DNA of 64,000 bases from DASQPA01 sp963757335 (GTDB taxonomy: Bacteria > Acidobacteriota > Thermoanaerobaculia > Multivoradales > UBA5704). The translations under genes and the position numbers were made by a program. The notes beneath the pieces were generated by a model. The model searched no databases. It was not told the origin of the DNA and saw only the letters and a program-made list of their open reading frames with translations. The DNA lies in the NCBI GenBank assembly GCA_963757335.1, contig CAVWRJ010000002.1:442072-506071 (forward strand), in the 5' to 3' direction. Positions 35,258 to 43,258 of this stretch are shown here, piece by piece; position 1 is the first letter of the stretch, and every line of letters begins with the position of its first letter.

Positions 35258-35425
35258 CCTACCTCTGCTCTGAGCTCCGCATCTCTGAGTTCAAGCTCCG
35301 TGTCTTTGGTTTCAAGCTCCGTGTCTCTGAGTTGAAGCTCCGTGTCTCTGAGTTGAAGCTCCGTATCTCTGAGTTGAAGCTCCGTGTCTCTGAGTTGGAT
35401 CTCCGTAGCTCTGTCCCAAAGCTCC
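35258..35425. repeat. 21-bp tandem repeat array B
   Basis: About eight 21-bp units with the consensus GTGTCTCTGAGTTGAAGCTC plus C; central copies are near-identical (35321-35404) and outer ones are degenerate. On the minus strand an open frame reads it as a heptad (DTELQLR), but there is no plausible start or ribosome site. The GTGTCTC core and the 21-bp period match the reverse-oriented units of arrays A and C. The array fills much of the 523-bp gap before the cytochrome gene. Confidence 0.85.
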
Positions 35426-35641
35426 CTCCCCCGAGTTTCGCGCAGCCGTGGCTGGCGCCGGCGGTTGAAGGCTGGCTCTCCGGCAGGCCCCCTCCGCAAC
35501 CGGGTCCCGAGTCGGCACCTGAATCTCATCCTCACGGGAGGTTTCACCAGGTGCTATCCTGGCGCCCAAGTTTTCGCAGCCGTAAGCAAAACGTCGTCCG
35601 TTCCGCGGCCGGTTCTAAGTCTCGGCTGCTCGGAGAGCGAG

Positions 35642-38600
35642 ATGAGATCGAGGCTAGGTCTGAAATCCCTGGGAGCTCTGCTGGTTGCGAGCGCGGCCCT
35701 GCTGCCGATCGCAGGGGCCGCTCCCCAGGACAAGGTGGCGGTGGCGGCGCCGGGCAAGGCGCCCGCGCCTCCCGTCAAGGTGGGCACGCCACCACCCCAG
35801 CCGCTCCCGCCGGAGTGCACCGGAATCCCCCTGCCGAGCTCGATGGCGTTCGAGAAGTCGCGGTATGAAGCTACCCTCGGGCGCTTCCTGCGCTCCAAGT
35901 GCTACGGCCTCCTGGGCTGGCAACACGACGCGGAAATCCGCTCGACCGGCCCCACCAGCGCCGCTCTGGACTCCGAGAAAGATCCCCATCTGCCCGTCTG
36001 GAAGACCACCAACCTGGGCACCCACGGTACCGTCGTCATCTACTACTCGCCGGACGTCTTCCGCTGGCTGTGCGAGGGGGACGCGGCGCACGAGCGGCGC
36101 TTCGTCAACCAGTGCAAGGCCGCCTGCAAAAACTGCCGGCTGAACGCAGGGGATCTCGCCCGCCAGCCCCGCGGCCCGATCGCCGATGGCTCCATGATCG
36201 TCAAGCTGATGTACGGCAATACCACGGCCGAAATCCTGGAGAACCCGAAGGTTCCCGACCAGGACCCGGCGTTTATCGCCCTCATGGTCAAGGACGCCCG
36301 CGACACCCGGGACGGCTGGTTCTGGGGCTCGTGGAGCCCCACCGACACCGAGGCCTCGCAGCTCGACTGGCCGCCGCCGGCGAACCTGCCCTACCCGTGG
36401 ATGGGTTCCGGCTACTACTGTCTCAACTGCCACGCCTCGGCCCAGGACGAATCGACTTTCTCCCATCTCAACAACATCCTGGGCGATCCCGACACCTTCC
36501 TGAAGTACTACTTCCAGGATCAACCACCGATCGCCGGCGAGCCGCAGCAGAAGGCGCTCCAGACCCTCTCCGCCCACGAGCGGTTCGAGCCTTTGGAAGA
36601 GCTGCAGCTCAAAATCGCCAACGCTGGCGTGACGTGGAACAAGGTCCCCTGGCCGAACCCGGCGGTGATGCGGGTCAGCCCGCCGCTCATCGACTATTCG
36701 AACGCCTTCGTGAATACCTTCGGCGCGCCGGTCGTCAAGCAGCCGGACGGCAAGGAGATCACCACCCTCTACTTCCCGCCCGAGGTCTACGACCATGCCG
36801 TGGCCAAGCCCGGCGGTCCCCCACTCTTTCTCACCTCCGACCAGTGCCTCGGCTGCCATGCCGCGGGCGGGACCGGCCTGCATTTCGACATGACGGTGCA
36901 GCAGCCGGATCAAAAGGCCTATCAAAACCTCATCAACATCGCCCCCTACGGCGAGTGGCGCGGCTCCCCCATGGGCCTCGCCGGACGGGACCCGATCTTC
37001 TTCTCGCAGCTGGAGACCGAGCAGAAAGTCCACCCCGCCCTGGCCCCACTGGCCTCGGACGTCTGCCTGCACTGCCACGGCGTCATGGGGCAGCGGCAGT
37101 TCTGCCTCGACCAGTTCGTGGGCAATCCCAAGGCCAACGAGATCTGCAGCAACACCAATCTCACCGGCCTCAACGACAACTCGCAGCCCATCGTGCCCCG
37201 TAAGCTGTTCTCAAGGGAGCAGGTGAAGGCGATCCCCTACCTCGCGATGACCGACGAACAGAAGAAGAACTCGCTCTACGGCGGTCTCGCCAGAGACGGC
37301 GTTTCGTGCGCCACCTGCCACCACATCGACGCCGACAACGCCGCCGGCCGGGCCCCGATCGGCAACACCTTCACCGGCGACTTCAGGGTCGGCGCGACCG
37401 CTGAGATCCAGGGTCCCTTCGACAAGCCGCAGCAGGTGCCGATGGACCATTCCCTCGGCGCGAAGCCGGTCGAGTATCCGCTCGAACGATCGTCCGCCGT
37501 CTGCGGCAGCTGTCACAGCGTCGTGCTGCCGGTCTTCAACGGCAATACTCCCTGGGTGCGTCCGGGGACCCCGAAGCCCGCGATCATCCTCGAACAGGGC
37601 ACCTACCCGGAGTGGGTCTTCAGCGACTTCGGAGTCGAGGGCGGCGCGAATTTCCGGTCGTGCCAGAACTGCCACATGGGTACTACCTACCCGGGCGTGG
37701 GAACGCTGACCACGAAGATCGCCTCGATTCAAGAAGCGAGCAACATGCCGCAGACGGAGGGCCGGTTGCCGCGGTCGGACATCGACCTCCAGCCCCGTTC
37801 GCCCTTCGCTCGCCACACTCTCGTGGGCCTGAACGTCTTCTTCAACCAGTTCGCCCAGCAGTTCCCGGACATCCTCGGCATCCGCATCCAGGACCCCATG
37901 CTGGGGGCAAGAGGGGTGACACCGCTCGCGACCTCCTACAACTCGATGATCCAGCAGGCGGACAACGAGACGGCGGAGGTGTCGGTCACCAGCGTGGACG
38001 CCCGGCCCCTTCAGCTGATCGCCAAGGTCCGGGTGACGAACAAGGCCGGGCACAAGTTCCCCTCGGGCGTCAGCTTCCGCCGCGCCTTCCTAACCTTCGA
38101 GGTGCTGGATGCCGCCGGCCGCCCCCTCTGGGTCTCGGGCCGCGTCAATTCGACCGGCGTCCTGGTCGACACCCAGAACCAGCCGGTCGCCGGCGAATTC
38201 ATGTGGCGGAGCAATTGCCAAACCGGTGGGGAGGCCGAGCAGCGATTCCAGCCCCACTACCTGACGATCGACCGCGAGGACCAGGTGCAGATCTTCCAGG
38301 AGCTAGTGCGCGATCCCCAGAACCGGCTGACCACGAGCTTCCTGGCGCTCGCCAACAAGGTGAAGGACAACCGGCTCCTCCCCTACGGCTGGCGGCCGAG
38401 CGTCGAGCTCGCCAGGAGCGCGGGGCTCGGGAGCTCCAAGTTCCCGGCCGAGGAGCTCGTGGAGGAGATCCTCCCCAAGCTGCCGGACGGCAGGGGAGGC
38501 GAGGTGAAGGACCCCTGGTACGAGCCGAAATCGACCGGCGGCATGGGCGGTGGCGGCGACGAGTTGACCTACTCGGTTCGCACCGCGGATTTGAAGGGCA

Positions 38601-38821
38601 GCAGGCCGGCCAGCGTGCGGGCGACGCTCTACTACCAGTCCATTCCGCCCTCCTATCTCCAGGATCGCTTCTGCACCACCCCCCAGTCGCCGGACACCTC
38701 CCGCCTCTTCTTCGTGGCGGGCCACGCCAACTTCAGCGGCACGAGAGCCGAGGACTGGAAGCTCCTGGTGGTCTCCTCGGGGAAGGTGACGATAGGAGGG
38801 AACGCGCCGGCCAGCCGCTGA
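35642..38821 (+). CDS. Exported multihaem c-type cytochrome, six CxxCH motifs
   Basis: A 1059-residue periplasmic protein. The signal peptide (LGALLVASAALLPIAGA) fixes the start at the ATG at 35642; longer frames run into repeat array B. Haem-binding motifs are CLNCH (residue 260), CLGCH (402), CLHCH (475), CATCH (556), CGSCH (621) and CQNCH (674). A CKNC without His occurs near residue 160. The C-terminal 380 residues have no haem motif and look beta-rich (LQLIAKVRVTNKAGHKFPSG), as in other large cytochromes of this type. It likely carries electrons in respiration or is a redox enzyme. No partner oxidoreductase genes are adjacent. Confidence 0.85.
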   Translation: MRSRLGLKSLGALLVASAALLPIAGAAPQDKVAVAAPGKAPAPPVKVGTPPPQPLPPECTGIPLPSSMAFEKSRYEATLGRFLRSKCYGLLGWQHDAEIRSTGPTSAALDSEKDPHLPVWKTTNLGTHGTVVIYYSPDVFRWLCEGDAAHERRFVNQCKAACKNCRLNAGDLARQPRGPIADGSMIVKLMYGNTTAEILENPKVPDQDPAFIALMVKDARDTRDGWFWGSWSPTDTEASQLDWPPPANLPYPWMGSGYYCLNCHASAQDESTFSHLNNILGDPDTFLKYYFQDQPPIAGEPQQKALQTLSAHERFEPLEELQLKIANAGVTWNKVPWPNPAVMRVSPPLIDYSNAFVNTFGAPVVKQPDGKEITTLYFPPEVYDHAVAKPGGPPLFLTSDQCLGCHAAGGTGLHFDMTVQQPDQKAYQNLINIAPYGEWRGSPMGLAGRDPIFFSQLETEQKVHPALAPLASDVCLHCHGVMGQRQFCLDQFVGNPKANEICSNTNLTGLNDNSQPIVPRKLFSREQVKAIPYLAMTDEQKKNSLYGGLARDGVSCATCHHIDADNAAGRAPIGNTFTGDFRVGATAEIQGPFDKPQQVPMDHSLGAKPVEYPLERSSAVCGSCHSVVLPVFNGNTPWVRPGTPKPAIILEQGTYPEWVFSDFGVEGGANFRSCQNCHMGTTYPGVGTLTTKIASIQEASNMPQTEGRLPRSDIDLQPRSPFARHTLVGLNVFFNQFAQQFPDILGIRIQDPMLGARGVTPLATSYNSMIQQADNETAEVSVTSVDARPLQLIAKVRVTNKAGHKFPSGVSFRRAFLTFEVLDAAGRPLWVSGRVNSTGVLVDTQNQPVAGEFMWRSNCQTGGEAEQRFQPHYLTIDREDQVQIFQELVRDPQNRLTTSFLALANKVKDNRLLPYGWRPSVELARSAGLGSSKFPAEELVEEILPKLPDGRGGEVKDPWYEPKSTGGMGGGGDELTYSVRTADLKGSRPASVRATLYYQSIPPSYLQDRFCTTPQSPDTSRLFFVAGHANFSGTRAEDWKLLVVSSGKVTIGGNAPASR

Positions 38822-38834
38822 AGGACGTGAGACC

Positions 38835-38865
38835 GGGGTGAGGAGGCCGGCAAGCCCCTCACCCC
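38835..38865. terminator. Bidirectional terminator hairpin
   Basis: GGGGTGAGG (38835-38843) pairs with CCTCACCCC (38857-38865), followed by AGTTT. It lies between the convergent cytochrome and small repeat-protein genes. Confidence 0.55.
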
Positions 38866-38875
38866 AGTTTGGCCT

Positions 38876-39310
38876 CTATTCAGGAGGCAGAGGAGGCGCT
38901 CGGCGCCCTCTGGCTTTCGAGTTGTCGAGTTGCACCTCCTCCCGGGTTTCTGTCGAAACGCAGACATGATCGTTCGTGAACGCCTCACGCCACACATAAC
39001 CGGCCGAACAGGTATCCGCGCCGTAGTCTCCCCCGGAGGAGTTCCGCCGGGCGTCGGCCTGGCGGTTGTCGTCCGCGGCTTGCTGCCGGACCTCCGGGAG
39101 GACGCAGACGTGATCCTCTGGCTCGGCCTCGCGCCATACGAAGCCCGGGCGGCAGGCATCGTAAGCGACAATCTTCTTGGGCTCGGGCCGCCTCGCGCAG
39201 GCGCTCCAACCGAGTCCCGACACCCCTAAGGCGAGGACGGCGATCCAGGCTCCCGCCCTCACCGCCGGCAGCTGGGCAGCCGGCTCCCTTCGCCCTCTGT
39301 TCTGGCTCAT
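38876..39310 (-). CDS. Exported protein with two C-GYVWREA-DHVCV repeats
   Basis: 144 residues. A hydrophobic N-terminal segment (AGAWIAVLALGVSGLGWSAC) is probably a signal or anchor; the Cys may be lipidated, although the lipobox is weak. Two copies of a 35-residue module follow: CRPGFVWREAEPEDHVCV plus an R-x-x-A-x-x-DN tail, and CSAGYVWREAFTNDHVCV plus a similar tail. Each has two Cys that could form a disulfide. Such modules occur in tandem in other bacterial secreted proteins but I know no function. A GGAGGAATC site precedes the ATG. Confidence 0.65.
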   Translation of the reverse strand: MSQNRGRREPAAQLPAVRAGAWIAVLALGVSGLGWSACARRPEPKKIVAYDACRPGFVWREAEPEDHVCVLPEVRQQAADDNRQADARRNSSGGDYGADTCSAGYVWREAFTNDHVCVSTETREEVQLDNSKARGRRAPPLPPE

Positions 39311-39373
39311 GATTCCTCCCTAGGGTTCCAATTCCTGCCGAGATCATAGCGTCTCCACGGCCAGGGCTGACGG

Positions 39374-39408
39374 TTGACGAGCCATGACGGCTGACGTTAT
39401 AGTCAGCC
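39374..39408 (+). promoter_or_regulatory. higBA promoter and operator (leaderless)
   Basis: TTGACG (39374-39379), an 18-bp spacer and TATAGT (39398-39403) are followed by 6 nt and the GTG start of higB at 39410. A perfect palindrome, GGCTGAC-6-GTCAGCC (39389-39408), covers the -10 and is the likely HigA binding site. A second GGCTGACG half-site lies at 39365-39372. Confidence 0.7.
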
Positions 39409-39409
39409 C

Positions 39410-39691
39410 GTGATCAGATCGTTCAGGAGCCGTGCGGCTCAGGAGATCTGGCACGGAGAGGTCGCCCGCAAGCTGCCGCATCAGATGCAGACCGTGGCGC
39501 GGCGGAAACTTCGGATGCTGAACAACGCTCAGAGCTTAGACGATCTCAGGGTCCCTCCGGGGAACCGCCTCGAAGCTCTGCACGGCGACCGGGCCGGCCG
39601 GTTCAGCATCCGTATCAACGACCAGTGGCGCATCTGCTTCGAGTGGCGTGGCTCCGACGCTTTCGAAGTGGAGATCGTGGATTACCACTGA
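39410..39691 (+). CDS. higB: HigB toxin (RelE superfamily)
   Basis: A 93-residue RelE/HigB-type toxin (RSFRSRAAQEIWHGEVARKL, then RKLRMLNNAQSLDDLRVPPG, RFSIRINDQWRICFEWRGSD). The length and the Arg-rich active-site strand are normal for ribosome-dependent mRNA endonucleases. As usual in HigBA the toxin precedes the antitoxin. The GTG start lies 6 nt from a -10, so the mRNA should be leaderless. Confidence 0.88.
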   Translation: MIRSFRSRAAQEIWHGEVARKLPHQMQTVARRKLRMLNNAQSLDDLRVPPGNRLEALHGDRAGRFSIRINDQWRICFEWRGSDAFEVEIVDYH

Positions 39692-39703
39692 CCAGGAGCG
39701 ATC

Positions 39704-40006
39704 ATGGCGAAGAAACTCCCCAATATTCATCCCGGTGAGATCCTGCTCGAGGAGTTCCTGAAGCCGCTCGGGATCAGCCAGAACCGCTTGGCCCGGGAGA
39801 TTCGGGTCCCGCCGCGGAGGGTCAACGAGATCGTGCTCGGAAAACGCGCCATCACTCCCGATACCGCTCTCCGACTCGCCCGCTACTTCGCCGTCTCGGA
39901 GCGGTTCTGGCTAGGCTTGCAGATGGATTTCGATCTCGAAGAGGCGAAGGTTGCCCTGGCTGCCACCCTGGAGCGAGAGATCAAGCCCGTCGCTTCCGCC
40001 GCCTGA
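39704..40006 (+). CDS. higA: HigA antitoxin (XRE-type helix-turn-helix)
   Basis: A 100-residue HigA protein: NIHPGEILLEEFLKPLGISQ starts the domain, the helix-turn-helix is NRLAREIRVPPRRVNEIVLG and the typical RYFAVSERFWLGLQMDFDLE follows. It neutralises HigB and represses the operon. It starts 12 bp after higB, with GAGCG upstream. Confidence 0.9.
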   Translation: MAKKLPNIHPGEILLEEFLKPLGISQNRLAREIRVPPRRVNEIVLGKRAITPDTALRLARYFAVSERFWLGLQMDFDLEEAKVALAATLEREIKPVASAA

Positions 40007-40052
40007 AGAGAGCGGGTAGGCTCCGGGACCCGCGGCTCCGTATTTCCCAAGG

Positions 40053-40667
40053 ATGGAGATCACTCCCCCCTCCGCGCGCCGTGAGGCGGCCAACGTGCTG
40101 CGCCTGGCGGCCGCGATCCTGCTCGTCACCTGGGTCTACCTGGCGAACACGGCGGCGCCGCGGGGGGGCGCGGCCGCGGGCCCAAGCCTGGTCTCCTTCC
40201 AGAAGCTCTTCCGCGACCTCGGGCCACGGGAGCAGCGGATGTTCCGGGCGCTCCAGGAGGGGTTGTTGGAAGCCGAGAATCTCCGCTCGACATCCGGCGC
40301 CTGGCCGGCGCCGGCGGCCCTCGCCGAGCAGGGCATCCCACCCTTCGCCGCCGATCCGATCGTCCGGGAAAAGTACGCCTGGAGCTTCCATCGCGAGGGG
40401 ATCCTCGTCAACTACCTGGGGCTTCCGGCGGCCCCGAAGGAGCCGGCCTACCTGATCCTCGTCCAGGAGCCCACCCCCGGGGCGCCCCCCGATCGCGCTC
40501 CAAACGACGAGGAGCACCACCGGCTGGCGAACGGCGACGTCCTCCACGTCTCGGTGTGGATGCACGGCGACGGCGCCAAGCTGCCCGCTGCCCTCGTCGG
40601 TCTCCCGGAGGCCGACGGCTGGACCCAGCTCCTCGCCGGCTCCTCCCCCCCACCTACCGCGCAGTGA
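40053..40667 (+). CDS. Membrane-anchored protein at the head of a metal-import operon
   Basis: 204 residues with one N-terminal membrane helix (VLRLAAAILLVTWVYLANTA) and a periplasmic domain (FRDLGPREQRMFRALQEGLL, then YAWSFHREGILVNYLGLPAA, NGDVLHVSVWMHGD). The family is not recognised. It ends 10 bp before the substrate-binding protein gene and on the same strand, so it probably belongs to the import system, for example as a metal relay or assembly factor. TATTTC lies 6 nt before the ATG, another possible leaderless start. Confidence 0.62.
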   Translation: MEITPPSARREAANVLRLAAAILLVTWVYLANTAAPRGGAAAGPSLVSFQKLFRDLGPREQRMFRALQEGLLEAENLRSTSGAWPAPAALAEQGIPPFAADPIVREKYAWSFHREGILVNYLGLPAAPKEPAYLILVQEPTPGAPPDRAPNDEEHHRLANGDVLHVSVWMHGDGAKLPAALVGLPEADGWTQLLAGSSPPPTAQ

Positions 40668-40677
40668 TCGCAAGGAG

Positions 40678-41592
40678 ATGATGTCGATGAAGAGATGGAT
40701 GACGAGCCTCGCCCTGGGCCTCTCGCTTCTGGCGGTGGCTATCGCGGTGGCCGCGGGCGCCGCGCCAGCGAAGCTGAAGATCGGGGTGACCCTCCACCCC
40801 TACTACTCCTGGACGACGAACGTCGTGGGCAACCTCCCAGGCATTGAAGTCCGCCCCATCCTCCCCGGGGAGATCGACGCCGGCGACTACCAGCCGCGGC
40901 CGGAGGACATCAAGAAGCTCGCCGATCTGGACGCCATCGTCGTCAACGGCATCGGCCACGACGACTTCATCTTTCCCATGATCAAAGCCTCAGGGAACAA
41001 GAAGCTCCTCGTCATAAGGCCGAACGCGGAGACGCCGCAGATCCGGGCGATTCATAGCAATGGGGGGGGAAATGCGGTCAACTCGCACACCTTCATCTCT
41101 TTCACCAACGCCATCCAGCAGACCTATGCGATCGAGAAGGCCCTGGCGAAGCTCCGGCCGGATCTGGCCGCCGGCTTTCAGAAAAATGCCGCCGACTACG
41201 CCCGGCGGCTGCGGACGATCAAGGCGAAGGCCGCCGCCCAGCTCGCCGACGCCAAGATCACCCGGGTGGTGACGGTGCACGACGGCTATGGCTACCTCCT
41301 CCAGGAGTTCGGCCTGGAAGTGGCCGGGGTGGTGCAGCCGGCGCACGGCCTCACCCCCTCGGCGACCGAGCTCGAGGACATGGTGAAGCTTTTGAAACGC
41401 GAGAAAATCAAGGTGGTCTTCAGCGAGGAGAGCTTCCCGGCGCCGCTCTTGAAGGTGCTCAAGGATGAAACCGGGGTCAAGGTCTACCTCATCAGCCACA
41501 TCGCCTCGGGCGCCTATACGCCGGACAAGTTCGAAAAGGAGATGCAGAGAAACGTCGATACCATGATCCGGGCCCTGGTCAAGGAAAACTGA
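40678..41592 (+). CDS. Metal ABC transporter substrate-binding protein (ZnuA-like)
   Basis: A 304-residue cluster A-I binding protein. The signal peptide covers residues 1-28 (SLALGLSLLAVAIAVAAGA). Candidate metal ligands are His in VTLHPYYSW, His in GIGHDDFI, His in VNSHTFISF and Glu or Asp in VVFSEESFPAPLLK. The long helix of the family is KNAADYARRLRTIKAKAA. No His-rich loop is present. It should deliver Zn2+ or Mn2+ to the permease encoded downstream. The ATG at 40678 follows AAGGAG; an ATG three codons later is possible. Confidence 0.85.
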   Translation: MMSMKRWMTSLALGLSLLAVAIAVAAGAAPAKLKIGVTLHPYYSWTTNVVGNLPGIEVRPILPGEIDAGDYQPRPEDIKKLADLDAIVVNGIGHDDFIFPMIKASGNKKLLVIRPNAETPQIRAIHSNGGGNAVNSHTFISFTNAIQQTYAIEKALAKLRPDLAAGFQKNAADYARRLRTIKAKAAAQLADAKITRVVTVHDGYGYLLQEFGLEVAGVVQPAHGLTPSATELEDMVKLLKREKIKVVFSEESFPAPLLKVLKDETGVKVYLISHIASGAYTPDKFEKEMQRNVDTMIRALVKEN

Positions 41593-42323
41593 TGGAAGAG
41601 CCGCCGCTCCTCGCGGTCCGTGGCCTCGGCGTCCGCCACGGGCGGGAGGTCCTCCTCGATCGGGTCGACCTCGCCGTCCGCCGGGGATCGATCCACGTCC
41701 TGGTCGGACCGAACGGGGCGGGCAAGAGCACGCTCCTCGCCGGCATCCTCGGCCGGACGGCGTTCACCGGCTCGATCGTGGCCAACTGGCGGGGGGCGGG
41801 GCGGATCGGCTACCTGCCGCAGTCGTTCGCCGTCGACCGCACCCTACCGGTGACGGTGACTGACTTCCTCGCCCTCGCCCGCCAGCGCCGGCCGGTCTGC
41901 TTCGGGGTCGAGCGCGGGACCCGCGGCAGGATCGAAGGGCTGCTCGCGCGGGTCGGCCTCTCGGGCCTCGGGGATCGGATGCTCTCGGTCCTCTCGGGCG
42001 GCGAGCTCAAGCGGGTGCTGCTCGCGAACGCCATCGACCCCCCGCCGGAGCTCCTCCTCCTCGACGAGCCCGCGGCCGGTCTCGACGAGATGGCGGTCGG
42101 TCAATTGGAGGAGATTCTCCTCGCCCTCAAGCGGGAGACGGGGCTCACCGTGCTCATGGTGTCCCACGATCTCGACCAGGTGCGCCGCCTGGCCGACCGG
42201 GTGACGCTCTTGAACCGCACCGTCGAGCGGGACGGCCCGCCCGAGGAGGTGCTGACCGCCGATCTCCCGGCGACCCTCCTCGCGGCCCGCTGGGCCGGAC
42301 CTGTCGTATCGACCCCATCATGA
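41592..42323 (+). CDS. Metal ABC transporter ATPase (ZnuC-like)
   Basis: A 243-residue ABC ATPase: Walker A GPNGAGKST, Q-loop LPQSFAVDRT, signature LSGGELKRV, Walker B LLLLDEPAAGLD and switch His in MVSHDLDQV. Its start overlaps the previous stop by one base (TGATG) and its end overlaps the permease start by four (ATGA), so the three transport genes are translationally coupled. Confidence 0.9.
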   Translation: MEEPPLLAVRGLGVRHGREVLLDRVDLAVRRGSIHVLVGPNGAGKSTLLAGILGRTAFTGSIVANWRGAGRIGYLPQSFAVDRTLPVTVTDFLALARQRRPVCFGVERGTRGRIEGLLARVGLSGLGDRMLSVLSGGELKRVLLANAIDPPPELLLLDEPAAGLDEMAVGQLEEILLALKRETGLTVLMVSHDLDQVRRLADRVTLLNRTVERDGPPEEVLTADLPATLLAARWAGPVVSTPS

Positions 42324-43237
42324 TGGAAACCTTTTACGCCTGGATCGCGGCACAGGCCCGGGCCGGCCACCTGCCGGCGGATTTCCAGTACGCCTTTTTA
42401 GTCCGCGGCGTTCTCTCGGTGCTCGTCCTAGCGCCGCTCCTCGGAGGGATCAGCCATCTGGTCGTCGCCCGCCGGATGGCGTTCTTCAGCGCCGCCTTGG
42501 GCCAGGCGGCGTTGACCGGTCTCTCGATCGCCCTCCTCCTGGGCGAGCCGCTCAACGCCCCCTACGGCGGGATCTTCGCCTTCTGCCTCCTCTCCGCCCT
42601 GGGAATGGTCTACGTCAAGCGGCGCTCGACCCTCCCGCCGGACACCCTGATCGGGGTCTTCCTCGCTCTCACCCTGGGGCTCGGCATCTGTCTCCTGGTC
42701 GCGGTGACCCGGCGTTTCAACATCCACCAGGTCGAGTCGGCGATGTTCGGCAGCCTCTTGACGGTGACCGACGGCGACCTCGCCCTCCTCGTCTGTGCCG
42801 GAGCGCTGGTCCTCGTCCTCCTCGCCCGGGAGTACAACGGCCTCCTCCTCGACAGCCTCTCCCCCGCCCTCGCCGGGGTGGAGGAGGTCGATTCGGCTTA
42901 CGTCGAGTACCTCTTCGCGGTGCTCCTGACAGTCGCCATCGTCGTCAGCTTGAAGGTGATCGGGGCGCTCCTCGTCGAGGCCCTGGTGGTAGTGCCGGCG
43001 GCGGCGGCGCGGAACCTCGCCCGCAGCACCCGCGCCTATCTCGTCTGGAGCGTCGTCATCGCTTTCCTGGCGGGCGTGGGCGGGCTCGGCATCTCCACCC
43101 GTCTCCTCGTTCCCACCGGCGGCGCGGTGGTTCTGGCGCTCAGCCTGCTCTTCTTCGTCACCCTGGCGGTGGGGGCGTTACGGCTCAAGGCGGGTGGGAA
43201 ACGGAGAGGGCGGCCTCCTCGGCCGCCCTCTCTCTAA
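42320..43237 (+). CDS. Metal ABC transporter permease (ZnuB-like)
   Basis: A 305-residue ABC-3 family permease with about eight helices (GVLSVLVLAPLLGGISHLVV, LNAPYGGIFAFCLLSALGMV, LIGVFLALTLGLGICLLVAV, VSLKVIGALLVEALVVVPAA). It completes the zinc/manganese importer. The last eleven codons are part of a strong hairpin that probably ends the operon's transcription, so the very basic and Pro-rich C-terminus (KRRGRPPRPPSL) may be a by-product of the terminator. Confidence 0.9.
   Translation: MMETFYAWIAAQARAGHLPADFQYAFLVRGVLSVLVLAPLLGGISHLVVARRMAFFSAALGQAALTGLSIALLLGEPLNAPYGGIFAFCLLSALGMVYVKRRSTLPPDTLIGVFLALTLGLGICLLVAVTRRFNIHQVESAMFGSLLTVTDGDLALLVCAGALVLVLLAREYNGLLLDSLSPALAGVEEVDSAYVEYLFAVLLTVAIVVSLKVIGALLVEALVVVPAAAARNLARSTRAYLVWSVVIAFLAGVGGLGISTRLLVPTGGAVVLALSLLFFVTLAVGALRLKAGGKRRGRPPRPPSL
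43204..43232 (+). terminator. GC-rich hairpin overlapping the permease 3' end
   Basis: GAGAGGGCGGCC (43204-43215) pairs perfectly with GGCCGCCCTCTC (43221-43232), loop of 5. There is no U tract. The stem is inside the coding sequence; the TAA is at 43235-43237. Confidence 0.6.
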
Positions 43238-43258
43238 ACCCCTGTAGCTCGCCTCCCG

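Noticed and set aside
35242..35547. Coiled-coil heptad protein (DTELQLR repeats) on the minus strand of array B
   Set aside because: The heptad is what a 21-bp repeat must give in an open frame. Upstream codons are not protein-like and no start is plausible.
38908..38926. Second copy of the MITE terminal sequence (GGCTTTCGAGTTG)
   Set aside because: Only 13 bases match, inside a coding region, without partner repeat or target duplication.
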